From contig CAMDCN010000006.1 of NCBI GenBank assembly GCA_945890485.1, positions 248,001 to 312,000 on the forward strand: a stretch of 64,000 nt of DNA, written 5' to 3'. The position numbers and the translations under genes were made by a program. The notes below the pieces were generated by a model. It saw nothing but the letters and a program-made list of their open reading frames with translations, did no database searches and had not been told where the DNA came from. This document shows positions 61,955 to 64,000 of this stretch, piece after piece. The stretch is from Candidatus Sulfopaludibacter sp. SbA3. Its GTDB lineage: Bacteria; Acidobacteriota; Terriglobia; Bryobacterales; Bryobacteraceae. The number at the start of each line of letters is the position of its first letter. The first letter of the stretch is position 1.

Positions 61955-64000
61955 CTAGTACAAGAGAAATTTGGCACGGCGCGCCAGGAAGGGGACGAGT
62001 TCTTCTTCCAGGCGCGTCTGTACAGCTCTGGGATCGGTCCCGGCGGCGAACTCTTTCATCAGCGTTTGGCTGCCGATCAGCTTTCCGTTGAGCGAATAGT
62101 TCATCTTGCCGGGATATAGCCGCTGCAGGGCGACTGCGAGCTCGACGCCGAACCGGACCGAATCAAAACCTTCGCGATCGGTGATGACGAAGCGGATTCC
62201 CTCGATGGTCTTACCCTTCAGATTGGAATCGTTTGGCGTGAAACGGGTGGGGTACGTGCGGACTCCGGGGATTTTGCGGGAGTTCAGGTGGGCGGAAAGT
62301 TCGCGGCCCTGGATGAATTCGGCTCCGATCTGCTCAAACGGCGCATCCGTGCCTCGCCCGACGGAGTAGTTTCGAGAGAACTCCAGCATGGCAATGCCGG
62401 GATAGAGTAGTGCTGCGTTCAGGCTGCGCATATTGGGAGACGGGTTCACCCAAAGGACGCCAGTCGAATCCAGCCAGTCGCCCCGCTGCCAGCCTTTCAT
62501 CGGAACCACTTCCAGCTTCGCATTGATCTGGAGTTCGGCATTGAGCATGCGGGCGAGTTCCCCCACGGTCATCCCATGGCGCAGAGGGAGGTTGTGGCAG
62601 CCAATAAAGCTTTGGAACTCCGGATCGAGCAACGGACCCTCAACGCGGACGCCGGTAATTGGATTGGGCCGGTCCAGCACGTAGAACGGAATTTTCGCCG
62701 CAGCCGCGGCCTCTAGCGTGTTCTTAACGGTACACGTGTAGGTGTAGAAGCGGGCGCCAACGTCCTGGATGTCGTAGACGAGGGCGTCGAGTTCGGCGAG
62801 GACGGCAGGCATCGGCTTCCGGTTGGCCTGGTTATAAAGGCTGTAGATGCGGATGCCGGTCTGCGGCTCACGGCCGTCGGCGACGTCTTCGCGGTCTTCG
62901 GTGCCGGAGATTCCATGTTCGGGCGAGAAGAGAGCGGTAATGTTGACCCCCATCTCCTTCATCACGACGAAGCCCGGCCGGCTGGTGAGGGTGAGGCCCG
63001 TGTGGTTTGTGATGAAACCGACGCGCTTGCCCTTGAGCCGGGCAAACTTTTCCGCGATGAGGACATCGAGGCCGGTGTGTACCTGACCAACGCGATTGAC
63101 GTGGCGGCGGACGCCGGACATGGTTTCGTTGTAGCCGGTGAGGGTAGTGCGGGGGGCGTCGACGCCCAGGCTGGCGGCGGCGATGGTGGCGATTTTCGCG
63201 CGCAAGGGCGTGATGGCCGGGCGCCGGTTCGGATGGACAGTGTTGGCGAGCAGGATGACGTAGGACTGGGTGGCGGGGTCGATCCAAATCGAGGTGCCGG
63301 TGAAGCCCGTGTGCCCGACCGACCCAATTGGAAATAGTTCTCCGCGGTTTGCCGAGAACGGCGAATCGAGATCGAAACCGAGGCCGCGGAGGATGGGCTG
63401 GTCGGAGGGTGTCTGCGGCTCCATGAACTTGCGAAGGGTGAGCGGGCTCCAGATCCGGACGCCATTCAGCTCGCCGCCATTCAGGATGGCCTGGGCGAAG
63501 TGGGCCAGGTCGTCCGCGGTGGTAAATAGTCCGGCATGGCCGGCTACGCCGCCCATGAAGCGAGTCGTTTCGTCATGGACGACACCGCGGAGGGGAGCCG
63601 TCATACCGGGGTACTGTTCGGTGGGGGCGATCCGGGCCGTCAGATCGGGGGATGGGCGGAAGCCGGTGTCTTTCATGCCCAGCGGTTTGAAAATTTCTTC
63701 CTGCGCATACTGATCGAGAGGGCGCCCGCTGACCTGACGGACGATTTCGCCGAGGAGGATGAAGTTGATGTCGCTGTAGACGAAGCGTTCGCCGGGGGCG
63801 TTGACGGGTTTGTCGATGAGCGCCTTCTGGATGCCGAGTTCATAGCCGGACCATTCGGGCTTGAGATCGAGGTCCGGGCGGAGGCCGGAGAAATGCGTGA
63901 GGAGCAGGCGGATCGTGATGTCGCTTTTGCCGCCCTGGTAGTTGGGCAGATAGGTGGTGACCTTGTCGTTGAGGCGGATGCGGCCCTGCTCGACCAACTT
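61955..64000 (-). CDS. beta-lactamase-NamZ (DUF1343) fusion protein, 5' partial
   Basis: At least 680 residues; the frame is open to the right edge (K-L precede the first candidate start), so the N-terminus and the SxxK nucleophile are outside. The visible N-terminal part is a serine beta-lactamase-like domain (LLLTHFSGLRPDLDLKPEW, RFVYSDINFILLGEIVRQVSG with the Tyr motif, VGHTGFTGTSIWIDP). From about residue 300 a DUF1343 domain begins (GLDVLIAEKFARLKGKRVGFITNHTGLT, FSPEHGISGTEDR, DIQDVGARFYTYTCTV, FYVLDRPNPI). DUF1343/NamZ is an exo-N-acetylmuramidase acting on peptidoglycan fragments. A role in cell-wall turnover or scavenging is inferred. Confidence 0.92.
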   Translation of the reverse strand, partial: KLVEQGRIRLNDKVTTYLPNYQGGKSDITIRLLLTHFSGLRPDLDLKPEWSGYELGIQKALIDKPVNAPGERFVYSDINFILLGEIVRQVSGRPLDQYAQEEIFKPLGMKDTGFRPSPDLTARIAPTEQYPGMTAPLRGVVHDETTRFMGGVAGHAGLFTTADDLAHFAQAILNGGELNGVRIWSPLTLRKFMEPQTPSDQPILRGLGFDLDSPFSANRGELFPIGSVGHTGFTGTSIWIDPATQSYVILLANTVHPNRRPAITPLRAKIATIAAASLGVDAPRTTLTGYNETMSGVRRHVNRVGQVHTGLDVLIAEKFARLKGKRVGFITNHTGLTLTSRPGFVVMKEMGVNITALFSPEHGISGTEDREDVADGREPQTGIRIYSLYNQANRKPMPAVLAELDALVYDIQDVGARFYTYTCTVKNTLEAAAAAKIPFYVLDRPNPITGVRVEGPLLDPEFQSFIGCHNLPLRHGMTVGELARMLNAELQINAKLEVVPMKGWQRGDWLDSTGVLWVNPSPNMRSLNAALLYPGIAMLEFSRNYSVGRGTDAPFEQIGAEFIQGRELSAHLNSRKIPGVRTYPTRFTPNDSNLKGKTIEGIRFVITDREGFDSVRFGVELAVALQRLYPGKMNYSLNGKLIGSQTLMKEFAAGTDPRAVQTRLEEELVPFLARRAKFLLY

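Overview
The window looks like a piece of an Acidobacteriota chromosome, most likely of the Solibacter/Bryobacter group (Bryobacterales). This is inferred from gene content: Oar-like TonB-dependent barrels with an N-terminal carboxypeptidase-regulatory domain, DUF1552/DUF1588/DUF1592 and DUF1549/DUF1553/DUF1501 cytochrome-type gene sets, several secreted sugar-phosphate isomerase-like proteins, NHL-repeat secreted proteins, creatininase-like secreted proteins and a serine/threonine kinase. Base composition is GC-rich throughout and no segment stands out as foreign. I saw no insertion sequence, prophage, CRISPR array, rRNA or tRNA. Both edges cut genes: a DUF1592/1588/1585 protein on the left (5' end missing) and a beta-lactamase/NamZ-type fusion on the right (5' end missing). 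Coding density is very high; the longest stretch without a gene is about 254 bases (48533-48786).

Layout. 1-3.6 kb: plus-strand operon DUF1592 - DUF1552 - racemase-like - PA14. 3.6-4.9 kb: minus-strand exported DegT-type PLP enzyme. 5.0-8.3 kb: large Oar-like TonB receptor. 8.3-9.2 kb: secreted creatininase-like protein, divergent from the operon DUF1549/1553 cytochrome - DUF1501 - isomerase (9.3-14.1 kb). 14.1-23.2 kb: minus-strand run in transcription order MoxR ATPase - DUF58 - BatA-like - dual-VWA protein - exported SelA-like PLP enzyme - membrane-sensor Ser/Thr kinase. 23.3-28.3 kb: small membrane protein, CYTH-domain protein and a very large hybrid histidine kinase. 28.3-31.3 kb: minus-strand sugar operon (isomerase - isomerase - Gfo/Idh/MocA), divergent from an SDR. 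32.1-34.8 kb: a TonB-like barrel in which no plug domain is visible. 35-39 kb: PQQ-propeller protein and a SoxC/SoxD-like sulfite dehydrogenase pair. 39.1-41.3 kb: catalase-peroxidase KatG with a signal peptide and an OxyR-like operator. 41.4-46.4 kb: secreted unknown, a 1206-residue NHL protein and a tiny RNase III-fold protein. 46.4-48.5 kb: M24 peptidase and a LuxR-type response regulator with a structured-looking leader. 48.8-55.4 kb: housekeeping-like genes (solo cox3, serine hydrolase, hemB, miaB, bifunctional nuclease). 55.4-58.7 kb: tandem paralogues built from LTxxQ helical modules and a TPR-like protein. 58.8-61.6 kb: two transporters. 61.7-64 kb: small basic protein and the beta-lactamase/NamZ fusion.

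Main themes. (1) Many proteins carry Tat- or Sec-type signals, including PLP enzymes normally cytoplasmic. (2) Seven convergent gene pairs overlap at their 3' ends by 4-23 bases. (3) Several first genes have a sigma70-like -10 hexamer only 6-8 bases before the start codon, pointing to leaderless or near-leaderless transcripts. (4) The most interesting single items are the plug-less barrel, the OxyR-like site before katG, the possible structured leader of the response regulator, the tandem LTxxQ proteins with a terminator hairpin abutting a start codon, and the Mini-III-like RNase. All functional statements rest on motif recognition by eye; no database search was possible.
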